Source: Acidithiobacillus ferrianus (GTDB lineage: Bacteria; Pseudomonadota; Gammaproteobacteria; Acidithiobacillales; Acidithiobacillaceae). From it: a stretch of DNA of 14,992 nucleotides. The DNA lies in the NCBI RefSeq assembly GCF_010378095.1, contig NZ_WNJL01000005.1, forward strand, positions 1-14,992, in the 5' to 3' direction. The first letter of the stretch is position 1; each line of letters opens with the position of its first letter. The position numbers and the translations under genes are program-made. The notes below the pieces were generated by a model. It was given only the letters and a program-made list of their open reading frames with translations, searched no databases and was not told the DNA's origin. Below, piece by piece: positions 1-7,627 of this stretch.

Positions 1-92
1 CGCCGATTGCGATGGAAGAGGGATTGCGTTTTGCGGTGCGTGAAGGCGGCCGTACCGTCGGCGCCGGCGTTGTCTCAAAGGTGGTCGAATAA
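1..92 (+). CDS. tuf: Elongation factor Tu, C-terminal end (partial, upstream copy)
   Basis: This is the last 29 codons of an EF-Tu gene cut by the left edge; the reading frame begins at base 3 and the stop TAA is 90-92. The visible tail begins PIAMEEGLRFAVREGG and ends VSKVVE, matching the end of the third beta-barrel domain of EF-Tu, the GTPase that delivers aminoacyl-tRNA to the ribosome. The window also contains the start of a second EF-Tu gene after fusA, so this genome has at least two tuf copies bracketing this cluster. The tRNA-Trp gene follows 54 bases downstream. Identification is secure; only the copy number elsewhere in the genome is unknown. Confidence 0.96.
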   Translation, partial: PIAMEEGLRFAVREGGRTVGAGVVSKVVE

Positions 93-114
93 GTCTCGTG
101 ATGTCGTAGTGCTG

Positions 115-136
115 GACGGCGGCATGGTCCGCCGTT
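115..136 (+). other. Short hairpin between tuf and tRNA-Trp
   Basis: ACGGCGG (116-122) pairs perfectly with CCGCCGT (129-135) around a 6-base loop, and a G-U pair can be added at 115/136. No run of T follows, so it is not a standard intrinsic terminator. It may be a partial terminator after tuf or a structure that guides cutting of the tRNA from a tuf-trpT-secE transcript. The role is inference; the pairing is seen directly. Confidence 0.45.
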
Positions 137-146
137 TGCCGTCTGC

Positions 147-222
147 AGGGCAGTAGCTCAATGGGTAGAGCAGCGGTCTCCAAAACCGCAGGTTGGGGGT
201 TCGAGCCCCTCCTGCCCTGCCA
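147..222 (+). tRNA. trpT: tRNA-Trp (anticodon CCA)
   Basis: A complete 76-base tRNA. The acceptor stem is AGGCAG-like (AGGGCAG, 147-153) paired with CTGCCCT (212-218), followed by discriminator G219 and an encoded CCA end (220-222). The anticodon stem GCGGT/ACCGC (173-177/185-189) encloses the loop CTCCAAA with anticodon CCA at 180-182, which reads the tryptophan codon UGG. The T-loop GTTCGAG is intact. It lies between tuf and secE, an arrangement common in proteobacteria, and is probably cut out of a longer transcript that includes secE and nusG, since only 20 bases separate it from the secE start. Confidence 0.97.
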
Positions 223-242
223 TTATGAAAGGTGTGGTGTCC

Positions 243-593
243 ATGTCGGAAAAAGTGAAGCTCTATTTTGCGGCGGGATTCGCTGCGCTCGGGGTGTTCG
301 CGTATTTCCTCGTCCCCATCCGTCTCGGAACGTACTATCCCAGCGCTGCGCTGATTCTGGCTTTGGTGATTGCGGCCAGCCTTTTCGTTATCAGCAATAG
401 CGGCAAAGCGCTTTTGATCTTTTTCCGGGAAGCGTATGTGGAGTTGCTTAAAGTGGTTTGGCCCACGCGCCCAGAAGTGTTGCGCAGTACCGCCATCATT
501 ATTGGTTTGATCATTGTTATTGCGGCCTTCCTGTGGTTGGTGGACATTGCCCTTCTCGGTGTGGTGCGGCTGCTGCTCGGAGGAGTCGCGTAA
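243..593 (+). CDS. secE: Preprotein translocase subunit SecE
   Basis: SecE clamps the SecY channel in the inner membrane as part of the SecYEG protein export complex. The 116-residue product has three predicted membrane helices (about residues 7-26, 32-50 and 83-106), the three-helix form found in many proteobacteria. The conserved cytosolic amphipathic segment before the last helix carries the signature KVVWPTRPE at 70-78. I chose ATG 243 because AAAGGTG (228-234) precedes it at a suitable distance. The in-frame ATG at 225, giving 6 extra residues, sits 2 bases after the tRNA and has no ribosome binding site. The stop is directly followed by the nusG start, so the two genes are translated from one message. 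Confidence 0.95.
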   Translation: MSEKVKLYFAAGFAALGVFAYFLVPIRLGTYYPSAALILALVIAASLFVISNSGKALLIFFREAYVELLKVVWPTRPEVLRSTAIIIGLIIVIAAFLWLVDIALLGVVRLLLGGVA

Positions 594-1127
594 ATGTCGA
601 TGCGTTGGTATGTGGTCCATGCGTTCTCGAGTTTTGAGAAGAAGGTACAGAGCGAAATCCGCGAGCGCGCCAGGCGTGAGGGACTTGCGGACAAGTTTGG
701 CGAAATTCTCGTTCCCGTCGAAGAAGTCGTGGAAATCCGTAACGGCCAGAAAACCAGTTCACAGCGCATGTTTTATCCGGGCTATGTGCTGGTGCAGATG
801 GAAATGGATGACGTGACTTGGCACTTGGTAAAAAATACACCGCGGGTGACCGGGTTTGTCGGTGGTTCTGTCGGGCGTCCGCACCCCTTGAGTGATGCCG
901 AAGCCGACGCGATTCTGGATCGCATCAAGGAAGGCGTGGAAAAGCCGCGTCCGAAATTCAGCTTCGATGCCGGTGAGCAGGTACGGGTCGTGGACGGACC
1001 TTTCAAGGATTTCAATGGCGTGGTTGAAGAAGTCAATTTTGAAAAAAACAAACTGCGGGTATCGGTGACGATCTTTGGTCGTTCCACCCCCGTGGAACTG
1101 GATTTTGGTCAGGTCGAAAAGAACTGA
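594..1127 (+). CDS. nusG: Transcription termination/antitermination factor NusG
   Basis: NusG binds the RNA polymerase clamp, reduces pausing, and links polymerase to Rho or to ribosomal protein S10. The 177-residue product has the normal family length. The N-terminal NGN domain spans about 1-110, with [14 protein letters not shown] near the start and the conserved FYPGYVLV at 60-67. A C-terminal KOW domain covers about 120-177, with [16 protein letters not shown] at 127-142. It starts on the base after the secE stop, with its ribosome binding site GGAGGAG (579-585) inside the end of secE, which favours coupled translation. The partners RpoB and RpoC are encoded downstream in the same cluster. 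Nothing is truncated or unusual. Confidence 0.98.
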   Translation: MSMRWYVVHAFSSFEKKVQSEIRERARREGLADKFGEILVPVEEVVEIRNGQKTSSQRMFYPGYVLVQMEMDDVTWHLVKNTPRVTGFVGGSVGRPHPLSDAEADAILDRIKEGVEKPRPKFSFDAGEQVRVVDGPFKDFNGVVEEVNFEKNKLRVSVTIFGRSTPVELDFGQVEKN

Positions 1128-1141
1128 TGGTTTTCAACATA

Positions 1142-1175
1142 GAGGGAGCCTGACGGCGTTCGTACCTCGCGGGAG
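1142..1175 (+). promoter_or_regulatory. Possible L1-binding leader structure before rplK
   Basis: In the 54-base nusG-rplK gap, GAGG (1142-1145) can pair with CCTC (1165-1168), and GCC (1148-1150) with GGC (1155-1157). This leaves an asymmetric internal loop with GA on one side and GTTCGTA on the other. The arms GGGAG...and TACC resemble the L1-binding region of 23S rRNA, and L1 is known to repress rplK-rplA translation by binding such a mimic. The ribosome binding site GGGAGTGA (1171-1178) lies directly downstream. The pairing is seen; the assignment as an L1 operator is inference from the family and the position. Confidence 0.45.
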
Positions 1176-1181
1176 TGAATC

Positions 1182-1610
1182 ATGGCAAAGAAAATAACCG
1201 GTTATATCAAACTTCAGGTGAAGGCCGCTCAGGCCAATCCGAGCCCGCCTATCGGTCCCGCCCTGGGTCAGCGTGGCTTGAACATCATGGAATTCTGCAA
1301 GGCCTTCAACGCCCAGACGCAGGGCGTGGAGCCGGGATTGCCGCTACCCGTAGTCATCACGGTCTTTGCGGACAAAAGTTTCACCTTCGAGGTAAAAACC
1401 CCCCCGGCCGCTGTACTGCTGATGAAGGCCGCCGGCTTGCCGAAAGGCAGTGGGCGTCCGAACACGATCAAGGTCGGGGTGGTGTCCGAGGCGCAGATCG
1501 AAGAAATTGCCAAGACCAAAATGCCTGATCTCAATACCCAAGATATGGAGTCGGCAAAGCGCAGCGTGCGCGGTACCGCCCGTAGTATGGGCCTGACGGT
1601 GGAGGGCTAA
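1182..1610 (+). CDS. rplK: 50S ribosomal protein L11
   Basis: L11 binds the GTPase-associated region of 23S rRNA at the base of the ribosomal stalk and is needed for RelA activation by uncharged tRNA. The product has 142 residues, the usual length. The N-terminal domain (about 1-70) contains the conserved proline helix [14 protein letters not shown] at 21-34, the thiostrepton-binding face. The C-terminal rRNA-binding domain (about 76-142) carries [12 protein letters not shown] at 74-85. ATG 1182 is preceded by GGGAGTGA (1171-1178). The gene ends 2 bases before rplA and the two are surely co-translated; in related bacteria both are controlled by L1. Confidence 0.98.
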   Translation: MAKKITGYIKLQVKAAQANPSPPIGPALGQRGLNIMEFCKAFNAQTQGVEPGLPLPVVITVFADKSFTFEVKTPPAAVLLMKAAGLPKGSGRPNTIKVGVVSEAQIEEIAKTKMPDLNTQDMESAKRSVRGTARSMGLTVEG

Positions 1611-1612
1611 TC

Positions 1613-2305
1613 ATGGCGACAAAATCCAAACGTACGCTTGCCCTTGAGGCGATGCTGCAGCGCAACAGTCGTTATGCCATTGAAGATGCCCTCGAACTCG
1701 TAAAAAAGATGGCTACGGCGAAATTCGATGAATCCGTGGATGTCGCGATTGGTTTGGGCATCGACCCGCGCAAGTCTGATCAGGTGGTGCGTGGTGCGGT
1801 GGTGTTGCCCAACGGTACTGGCAAGCAAATGCGAGTGGCCGTCTTTGCAACAGCGGACAAGGCGGCCGAAGCGCGGGAAGCCGGTGCCGATATCGTCGGT
1901 ATGGAGGATCTTGCCGAGGAGGTAAAGGCGGGTCAAATAAACTTCGATGTGGTGATTGCGACGCCGGATGCCATGCGTGTGGTTGGCACTCTGGGTCCGG
2001 TGCTTGGCCCGCGCGGACTGATGCCGAATCCCAAAGTGGGAACGGTGACCGCTGACGTGCGTACCGCGGTGATCAATGCCAAAGGGGGGCAGGTCCGCTA
2101 CCGTGCGGACAAGGGCGGTATCATTCACAGCACGATTGGCAAATCCTCCTTTGAAGTGAAGGCATTGCACGAGAATCTGTTGGCGCTGATTGATAGTCTG
2201 CGGAAGGCTAAGCCGGCAACGAGCAAGGGTATCTATATCCGAAAAGTGAGCGTCTCTCCGACCATGGGACCTGGGGTTCCCGTCGATCTGAGCGCTCTCG
2301 GTTAA
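1613..2305 (+). CDS. rplA: 50S ribosomal protein L1
   Basis: L1 forms the mobile L1 stalk that helps release deacylated tRNA from the E site, and in enterobacteria also represses its own operon. The 230-residue product has the usual two-domain form: domain I from the two ends of the chain, with domain II inserted at about 68-160. The family signature [19 protein letters not shown] is at 125-143. The start ATG is 2 bases after the rplK stop, with GGAGGG (1601-1606) inside the end of rplK as ribosome binding site. A structured 145-base leader separates it from rplJ, so rplKA and rplJL form two translationally independent pairs. Confidence 0.98.
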   Translation: MATKSKRTLALEAMLQRNSRYAIEDALELVKKMATAKFDESVDVAIGLGIDPRKSDQVVRGAVVLPNGTGKQMRVAVFATADKAAEAREAGADIVGMEDLAEEVKAGQINFDVVIATPDAMRVVGTLGPVLGPRGLMPNPKVGTVTADVRTAVINAKGGQVRYRADKGGIIHSTIGKSSFEVKALHENLLALIDSLRKAKPATSKGIYIRKVSVSPTMGPGVPVDLSALG

Positions 2306-2310
2306 GAGGT

Positions 2311-2424
2311 TTCCGCTGGGGCGGGAAGGTCGGCGTAAGCCGGCGTACAAAGACCGCAGGGGGCGCAAGCCTTAATCATTCGCCCTGCGCAGGCGACGGC
2401 GCGCCAAGCAGCTTTTTGGCCGCC
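2311..2424 (+). promoter_or_regulatory. L10 leader (autoregulatory RNA before rplJL)
   Basis: Upstream of rplJ the RNA can fold into a series of helices. TTCCGC (2311-2316) pairs with GCGGGAA (2321-2327) with one bulged G. GTCGGC (2329-2334) pairs with GCCGGC (2339-2344) around a GTAA tetraloop. GCAGGG (2356-2361) pairs with CCCTGC (2383-2388), with an inner GGC-GCAA-GCC hairpin at 2362-2371. The strings AGACCGCAGG and CTTAAT...CCTGCGCAG match the conserved core I recall for the proteobacterial L10 leader, where the L10-L7/L12 complex binds and blocks translation of rplJ. A further hairpin at 2398-2424 sits just before the ribosome binding site. The structure and core motif are seen; binding is inferred from the family. 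Confidence 0.78.
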
Positions 2425-2435
2425 TTGGTTAGATA

Positions 2436-2443
2436 GGAGGTGA
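2436..2443 (+). promoter_or_regulatory. Strong ribosome binding site deciding the GTG start of rplJ
   Basis: GGAGGTGA is a full match to the 16S rRNA 3' end and lies 7 bases before GTG 2451. No in-frame ATG is a credible alternative, and the downstream protein begins exactly as L10 should, so this site settles the non-ATG start. Confidence 0.85.
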
Positions 2444-2450
2444 CATTCAC

Positions 2451-2972
2451 GTGAGTCTTAAACTCGCAGAAAAGGAACAAGTGGTTACCACGTTGCAAAC
2501 CCGGCTCGTCGGGGCGCAGGCCGCGGTGGTGGCGGAGTACCGCGGCTTGTCGGTGGCGCAGATGACAGTGCTTCGCGCGGAAGCACGCAAGCAGTCGGTG
2601 CATGTGCAGGTCGTGAAGAATAGTCTGTTGCGGCGGGCCTTGACGGGTACGTCTTTCGCCGTGATGGATGGTTTGTTGAAGGGTCCTCTGATGTTTGCGG
2701 CTGCGGAAGATCCCGTCGCGCTCGCCAAGATTTTTACCGACTACGCCAAGCGCTTCGACAAACTGGTGATCACCGGTGGTGCACTCAGCGGGAAGCAAAT
2801 TGACGCGGCGGCCATTGCGCAATTGAGCAAAATGCCTTCCCGCGAAGAACTGCTTGCCAAATTGCTGGGGACCATGCAAGCACCGATTTCCGGCTTCGTG
2901 CGTACCCTGAACGAGGTTCCGGGTCGTTTTGTCCGGACCTTGGCCGCAGTCCGCGACCAGCGCGCTGCTTAA
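2451..2972 (+). CDS. rplJ: 50S ribosomal protein L10
   Basis: L10 is the base of the ribosomal stalk: it binds 23S rRNA next to L11 and carries L7/L12 dimers on its C-terminal helix. The product has 173 residues, slightly longer than the E. coli protein. The N-terminal rRNA-binding domain contains [13 protein letters not shown] at 26-38 and the conserved [11 protein letters not shown] at 54-64. The C-terminal part from about 131 ([20 protein letters not shown]) is the L7/L12-binding helix region. Translation begins at GTG 2451 with an excellent ribosome binding site. The gene is followed 27 bases later by rplL, its binding partner, and is preceded by the L10 leader that should repress both. 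Confidence 0.97.
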   Translation: MSLKLAEKEQVVTTLQTRLVGAQAAVVAEYRGLSVAQMTVLRAEARKQSVHVQVVKNSLLRRALTGTSFAVMDGLLKGPLMFAAAEDPVALAKIFTDYAKRFDKLVITGGALSGKQIDAAAIAQLSKMPSREELLAKLLGTMQAPISGFVRTLNEVPGRFVRTLAAVRDQRAA

Positions 2973-2999
2973 ATCATATCGACTGAAGGAGTTGTAAAA

Positions 3000-3386
3000 A
3001 TGGCATTGTCCAAGGCTGAAATTTTAGATGCAGTTGCTGGTATGACCGTCCTTGAGTTGTCCGAACTCATCAAGGACATGGAAGATAAGTTTGGCGTATC
3101 CGCGGCTGCGGTTGCTGTGGCGGCGCCTGCGGGCGGGGCAGCCGGTGGTGAAAGTGCCGCGGTCGCCGAAGAACAGACCGAGTTCGACGTGATCCTCACG
3201 GGTGCCGGCGCCAACAAGGTCAACACCATTAAGGTGGTGCGGGCGATCACCGGTCTTGGCCTGAAAGAGGCCAAAGATCTGGTGGACGGTGCGCCGAAGC
3301 CGGTTAAGGAAGGTGTTGCCAAGGCCGAAGCCGAGAGCGTCAAGGCGCAACTCATCGAGGCGGGTGCCGAGGCGGAGATCAAGTAA
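3000..3386 (+). CDS. rplL: 50S ribosomal protein L7/L12
   Basis: L7/L12 dimers form the flexible ribosomal stalk that recruits and stimulates the GTPase factors EF-Tu and EF-G, both also encoded in this window. The 128-residue product shows all three parts: an N-terminal dimerisation helix pair (about 1-33), an Ala/Gly-rich hinge (about 35-55), and a C-terminal factor-binding domain (about 60-128). That domain contains [20 protein letters not shown] at 73-92. GAAGGAG (2985-2991) is a strong ribosome binding site, fitting the need to make several copies of this protein per L10. The 12 bases GACTGAAGGAGT here recur before rpsG. Confidence 0.98.
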   Translation: MALSKAEILDAVAGMTVLELSELIKDMEDKFGVSAAAVAVAAPAGGAAGGESAAVAEEQTEFDVILTGAGANKVNTIKVVRAITGLGLKEAKDLVDGAPKPVKEGVAKAEAESVKAQLIEAGAEAEIK

Positions 3387-3411
3387 TCTGTTGTTGATGT
3401 GGTAACTTATT

Positions 3412-3437
3412 GGCTGGCCGCGAAACCGCTGCCAGCC
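3412..3437 (+). terminator. Hairpin in the rplL-rpoB gap (probable partial attenuator)
   Basis: GGCTGGC (3412-3418) pairs perfectly with GCCAGCC (3431-3437). Above one mismatch, GCG/CGC adds three more pairs around an AAAC loop. The following bases CCTCATTGTTT are only weakly T-rich, so full termination is unlikely. In E. coli the equivalent spacer holds a partial terminator that lowers rpoBC expression relative to the stalk proteins, and a partial role fits here too. An alternative is a processing or stability element. Confidence 0.55.
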
Positions 3438-3505
3438 CCTCATTGTTTGCGGAAAGCAGCTGTACCGCTAGTTCCTGAACCATGCAGTCGTCGCGCGGAG
3501 CATCC

Positions 3506-6500
3506 ATGGCCTACTCTTTTACTGAAAAGAAACGGATTCGTAAAGACTTTGGCAAGAGCCAAAGCATTCTTGCTGTGCCATATCTGCTGGCTACGCAGAT
3601 GGACTCTTATCGAGAATTTCTTCAAGAGTCCGTGCCCCCGGCGGCGCGTCAGGAAACGGGTTTAGAAGCGGTTTTTCGTTCCATTTTCCCCATGGAGAGT
3701 TATTCCGGCAATGCGATGCTGGATTATGTCTCCTATCGTCTGGAAAAACCGGTATTTGATGTGGTGGAATGCCGGCAACGCGGTCTGACTTACTGCGCCG
3801 GACTGCGTGTGCGTTTGCGCCTTGCGATCATGGAAAAAGATGATGCTACAGGTGCCAAGCGCGTCAAGGATGTGAAGGAACAAGACGTGTATATGGGCGA
3901 GTTGCCCTTAATGACGGAGCATGGTTCCTTCGTGATCAACGGTACGGAACGTATCATTGTCTCACAGTTACATCGCTCTCCGGGGGTGTTCTTCGACCAT
4001 GATCGGGGTAAGACGCACTCGTCCGGGAAGCTTTTGTTCAACGCCCGCATCATCCCCTATCGAGGGTCGTGGCTGGACTTCGAGTTCGATCCCAAGGACC
4101 ACGTCTATGCCCGTATCGATCGGCGTCGCAAGCTGCCGGCGACGACCCTCCTGCGCGCGCTGGGTTACAGCATCGAGGATATTCTTGAAATCTTTTTTGA
4201 CACCGAGAGCTTCCATCTGGCTCACGGGGAACTGCGTTACACGCTGATCCCCCAGCGTTTGCAGGGTGAAGTAGCGATTTTCGATATTGCGCATCCCGAG
4301 ACCGGCGAAGTGCTGGTGCAAACGGGCAAGCGGATTACCGCGCGTCAGGTCAGGGCGCTTAACGATGTCAAGGCATTGCATGAGGTTCCGGTGCCAGACA
4401 CCTTTCTCATCGGGAAGATCGTCGCTCGGGATGTTGTGCACCCGGAGACCGGCGAAGTGTTGATACAAGCCAACGAACCCATCAGTGGCGAAGTACTGGA
4501 GGTGTTGCGTCGAGGACCGTCTCTTTCTCTCAATACCCTCTATACCAACGAACTCGATCGCGGTCCATACATTTCCGAAACCTTGCGTATCGACACCTCG
4601 CGAGATGCGCACGAGGCGCAAATGGAAATTTATCGCCTGATGCGTCCGGGTGAGCCACCAACGAAGGATGCCGCACAAAATCTTTTCCAGGGGCTTTTCT
4701 TTAGTCCGGATCGCTATGACTTGTCAAACGTGGGTCGGATGAAGTTCAACCGCCGAGTGGGCCGCGAGGAAATCACCGGTCCCGGAGTGCTCAACAACGA
4801 GGACCTCATTGCAGTGCTCAAGGTATTGATCGCCCTGCGTAATGGTGTAGGTGAAATCGACGATATCGATCATCTGGGAAACCGGCGTGTGCGTTCTGTC
4901 GGAGAGTTGATGGAGAATCAATTCCGACTGGGTCTTGTGCGCGTGGAAAGGGCGGTGAAGGATCGCCTGGCACTGGCCGAGAGTGAGGGGCTCACGCCCC
5001 AAGATCTGATTAATGCCAAGCCTATTGCAGCGGTGGTGAACGAGTTTTTTGGTTCCAGTCAGCTTTCCCAGTTCATGGATCAGACCAATCCGCTGTCAGA
5101 GGTGACCCATAAGCGACGTGTGTCTGCTTTGGGACCGGGGGGGTTGACTCGTGAACGCGCAGGCTTTGAGGTTCGCGACGTGCACCCGACGCACTATGGT
5201 CGCATTTGCCCTATTGAGACACCGGAGGGTCCCAATATCGGTCTGATCAATAGTTTGTCCTGCTATGCGCGCACCAATGCCTATGGTTTCCTGGAAACAC
5301 CCTATCGACGTGTGGTGGATCGGCGCATTACCGATGAAGTGGAGTATCTGTCTGCGATAGAAGAAGGCAACTATATGATCGCACAGGCTAATTCTGCGAT
5401 AGATGAGGGCGGTGTGCTGACCGACGAACTGGTGTCCTGTCGATACAAGAATGAGTTCACGCTGGTGAACCCGGAACAGGTCCAATTCATGGATATTTCA
5501 CCTCGGCAGATCGTTTCGGTGGCGGCGAGTTTGATTCCCTTCCTAGAACATGACGATGCCAACCGCGCCTTGATGGGATCCAACATGCAACGTCAGGCTG
5601 TGCCCACCGTTCGGTCCGACGCCCCCATGGTGGGTACGGGGATGGAGCGGGTGGTGGCCATTGACTCCGGCGCGGCGGTCGTGGCGCGCCGGGGTGGTAC
5701 GGTGGATATCGTGGACGGCGCACGTATCGTGATCCGCGTCAGTGATGAAGAGACCTTGCCGGAAGAGCCCGGAGTCGATATCTACAATCTGGTGAAGTAT
5801 GCGCGTTCCAATCAAAACACCACGCTGAATCAGCGCCCCATCGTCAAGGTGGGGGATGTGGTGAGTCGTGGCGATGTGCTGGCCGATGGACCGAGCACAG
5901 AAATGGGTGAACTGGCGCTGGGCCAGAACGTATTGGTGGCCTTCATGCCCTGGAATGGATACAACTTTGAGGATTCGATCCTCATCTCCGAACGGGTGGT
6001 GGCGGAAGATCGCTATACGACCATCCACATCGAGGAGTTTTCGGTCTTTGCCCGCGATACCAAGCTAGGACCGGAAGAAATCACGCGGGATATTCCCAAT
6101 GTCGCGGAAGGGGCTTTGCGGCACCTCGACGAGTCGGGGATCGTCGTGATCGGGGCAGAGTTGTCCCCCGGGGATATCTTGGTAGGCAAAGTTACACCCA
6201 AGGGTGAAACGCAGTTGACGCCGGAAGAGAAATTGCTGCGCGCAATTTTTGGCGAAAAAGCTTCCGATGTGAAGGACAATTCCATGCGGATGCCTGCCGG
6301 TATGTATGGCACGGTCATTGACGTGCAGGTCTTTACCCGCGATGGCATCGACAAGGATAGTCGTGCCAAGTCTATCGAGGAGCATGAGCTTGCGCGTATC
6401 CGCAAGGATCTCAACGATCAATATCGCATCGTCGAGGAAGACAGTTATCAGCGTATCGAGCGTCAGCTCACTGGCAAACTGGCCGAGGGCGGTCCCAACG

Positions 6501-7594
6501 GTCTTGCGGCGGGAAATAAGATCACCAAGGCCTACCTCAAGGATTTACCGCGTGCCAAATGGTTTGAAATTCGTCTGCGCAGCGAAGAGAGCAACGAATC
6601 CATCGAGCAGATTCGTGCCCAACTCGAGGAGCAGCGTTTACGTCTCGACGCGGTGTTGGAGGAGAAGCGCCGCAAGCTGACCCAAGGTGACGACCTCAGT
6701 CCGGGGGTGCTCAAGATGGTCAAGGTCCACGTGGCCATCAAAAGACAGTTGCAACCCGGGGACAAGATGGCGGGTCGCCACGGCAACAAGGGTGTGGTTT
6801 CCAAGATCGTTCCTGTGGAAGACATGCCCTATATGGCCGACGGAACCTCGGTGGATATCGTGCTCAATCCGCTGGGCGTGCCTTCGCGTATGAACGTCGG
6901 ACAAATTCTGGAAACGCACTTGGGATGGGCCGCCAAGGGTTTGGGCAAGAAGATCGGCGCGATGTTGGATGGTGAAATGGCAGTGGCCGAGATGCGCGCC
7001 TTCCTTGCGGAAATCTACAACCGGGCGGGCAAGAAGGAGGATCTCGACAGTTTGAGTGACCAGGAAGTCCGCGAATTGTCCGCGAACCTGCGCGGAGGTG
7101 TACCGATGGCTACGCCGGTCTTCGATGGCGCGGGGGAAGAGGAGATCCGTGACATGCTGGAGTTGGCCGGATTGCCGCGCAGCGGTCAGGTCACCCTCTA
7201 TGACGGACGTACTGGTGAAGCCTTCGATCGCCCGGTAACGGTGGGTTATCTGTACATGCTCAAGCTGCATCACCTGGTCGACGACAAGATGCATGCGCGT
7301 TCCACGGGGCCTTACAGCCTGGTCACGCAGCAGCCCCTGGGGGGCAAAGCGCAATTCGGCGGTCAACGCTTCGGCGAAATGGAGGTCTGGGCGCTGGAGG
7401 CCTATGGCGCGGCTTACACCCTGCAGGAAATGCTTACGGTGAAATCTGACGATGTGAGTGGGCGCAGCAAAATGTACGAGTCCATCGTCAAAGGTGACTT
7501 CCGTATGGATGCCGGAATGCCGGAGTCTTTCAATGTATTGTTGAAGGAGCTGCGTTCTTTGGGTATCGATATCGAATTGGAACACTCCAAGTAA
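3506..7594 (+). CDS. rpoB: DNA-directed RNA polymerase subunit beta
   Basis: RpoB is the beta subunit of core RNA polymerase, forming one pincer and much of the active site. The product has 1362 residues from ATG 3506, against about 1342 in E. coli. That start gives [17 protein letters not shown], aligning with the E. coli N-terminus, with CGGAG (3495-3499) as ribosome binding site. The in-frame ATG 3482 adds 8 unconserved residues. The rifampicin region is wild type, with D525, H535 and S540 matching E. coli D516, H526 and S531. Active-site lysines K1087 and K1095 lie in [12 protein letters not shown]. From these offsets about 13 extra residues lie between the two regions, probably in the coiled insert near 965-1060. 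The C-terminal clamp segment [17 protein letters not shown] is near 1280. A tandem internal repeat is visible around residues 258-355. rpoC follows after 33 bases. Confidence 0.98.
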   Translation: MAYSFTEKKRIRKDFGKSQSILAVPYLLATQMDSYREFLQESVPPAARQETGLEAVFRSIFPMESYSGNAMLDYVSYRLEKPVFDVVECRQRGLTYCAGLRVRLRLAIMEKDDATGAKRVKDVKEQDVYMGELPLMTEHGSFVINGTERIIVSQLHRSPGVFFDHDRGKTHSSGKLLFNARIIPYRGSWLDFEFDPKDHVYARIDRRRKLPATTLLRALGYSIEDILEIFFDTESFHLAHGELRYTLIPQRLQGEVAIFDIAHPETGEVLVQTGKRITARQVRALNDVKALHEVPVPDTFLIGKIVARDVVHPETGEVLIQANEPISGEVLEVLRRGPSLSLNTLYTNELDRGPYISETLRIDTSRDAHEAQMEIYRLMRPGEPPTKDAAQNLFQGLFFSPDRYDLSNVGRMKFNRRVGREEITGPGVLNNEDLIAVLKVLIALRNGVGEIDDIDHLGNRRVRSVGELMENQFRLGLVRVERAVKDRLALAESEGLTPQDLINAKPIAAVVNEFFGSSQLSQFMDQTNPLSEVTHKRRVSALGPGGLTRERAGFEVRDVHPTHYGRICPIETPEGPNIGLINSLSCYARTNAYGFLETPYRRVVDRRITDEVEYLSAIEEGNYMIAQANSAIDEGGVLTDELVSCRYKNEFTLVNPEQVQFMDISPRQIVSVAASLIPFLEHDDANRALMGSNMQRQAVPTVRSDAPMVGTGMERVVAIDSGAAVVARRGGTVDIVDGARIVIRVSDEETLPEEPGVDIYNLVKYARSNQNTTLNQRPIVKVGDVVSRGDVLADGPSTEMGELALGQNVLVAFMPWNGYNFEDSILISERVVAEDRYTTIHIEEFSVFARDTKLGPEEITRDIPNVAEGALRHLDESGIVVIGAELSPGDILVGKVTPKGETQLTPEEKLLRAIFGEKASDVKDNSMRMPAGMYGTVIDVQVFTRDGIDKDSRAKSIEEHELARIRKDLNDQYRIVEEDSYQRIERQLTGKLAEGGPNGLAAGNKITKAYLKDLPRAKWFEIRLRSEESNESIEQIRAQLEEQRLRLDAVLEEKRRKLTQGDDLSPGVLKMVKVHVAIKRQLQPGDKMAGRHGNKGVVSKIVPVEDMPYMADGTSVDIVLNPLGVPSRMNVGQILETHLGWAAKGLGKKIGAMLDGEMAVAEMRAFLAEIYNRAGKKEDLDSLSDQEVRELSANLRGGVPMATPVFDGAGEEEIRDMLELAGLPRSGQVTLYDGRTGEAFDRPVTVGYLYMLKLHHLVDDKMHARSTGPYSLVTQQPLGGKAQFGGQRFGEMEVWALEAYGAAYTLQEMLTVKSDDVSGRSKMYESIVKGDFRMDAGMPESFNVLLKELRSLGIDIELEHSK

Positions 7595-7601
7595 AATTTC
7601 C

Positions 7602-7614
7602 GCCCGCGGCGGGC
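7602..7614 (+). other. Small GC hairpin in the rpoB-rpoC gap
   Basis: GCCCG (7602-7606) can pair with CGGGC (7610-7614), closing a 3-base loop, and ends on the base before the ribosome binding site AAGGA (7615-7619) of rpoC. It could tune initiation on rpoC relative to rpoB, but this is inference from position only. Confidence 0.35.
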
Positions 7615-7619
7615 AAGGA
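7615..7619 (+). promoter_or_regulatory. Ribosome binding site that favours a TTG start for rpoC
   Basis: AAGGA lies 8 bases before TTG 7628 but runs directly into ATG 7619, leaving that ATG without usable spacing. No better Shine-Dalgarno sequence lies further upstream at the right distance for ATG 7619, since the preceding bases are a GC hairpin. Confidence 0.55.
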
Positions 7620-7627
7620 TGGATGCG

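Noticed and set aside
225..242. ATG 225 as the secE start
   Set aside because: It lies 2 bases after the tRNA CCA end without a ribosome binding site, while ATG 243 has one.
1100..1141. A separate promoter for rplKA at the end of nusG
   Set aside because: Possible -35 and -10 boxes there match the consensus poorly or have wrong spacing; a real promoter cannot be excluded but is not supported by eye.
1607..2368. Reverse-strand open frame of 253 codons across rplA and the L10 leader
   Set aside because: It is antisense to L1 and a structured leader; the product is composition-biased and unrecognisable.
2392..2417. Intrinsic terminator in the rplJ leader using the TTTTT at 2413-2417
   Set aside because: The T-run is part of the loop and 3' arm of the stronger 2398-2424 hairpin, and the only stem ending before it (GGCG/CGCC) stops 7 bases too early.
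3482..3505. ATG 3482 as the rpoB start
   Set aside because: The 8 added residues are absent from known beta subunits, and the better placed CGGAG site serves ATG 3506.
5072..5130. Rifampicin resistance changes in rpoB
   Set aside because: The key residues D525, H535 and S540 are the sensitive-type ones; a threonine at the position of E. coli N518 looks like natural variation.
6638..7585. Reverse-strand open frame of 315 codons inside rpoB
   Set aside because: It is a shadow of the conserved rpoB C-terminal region, with histidine-rich low-complexity composition typical of antisense frames.
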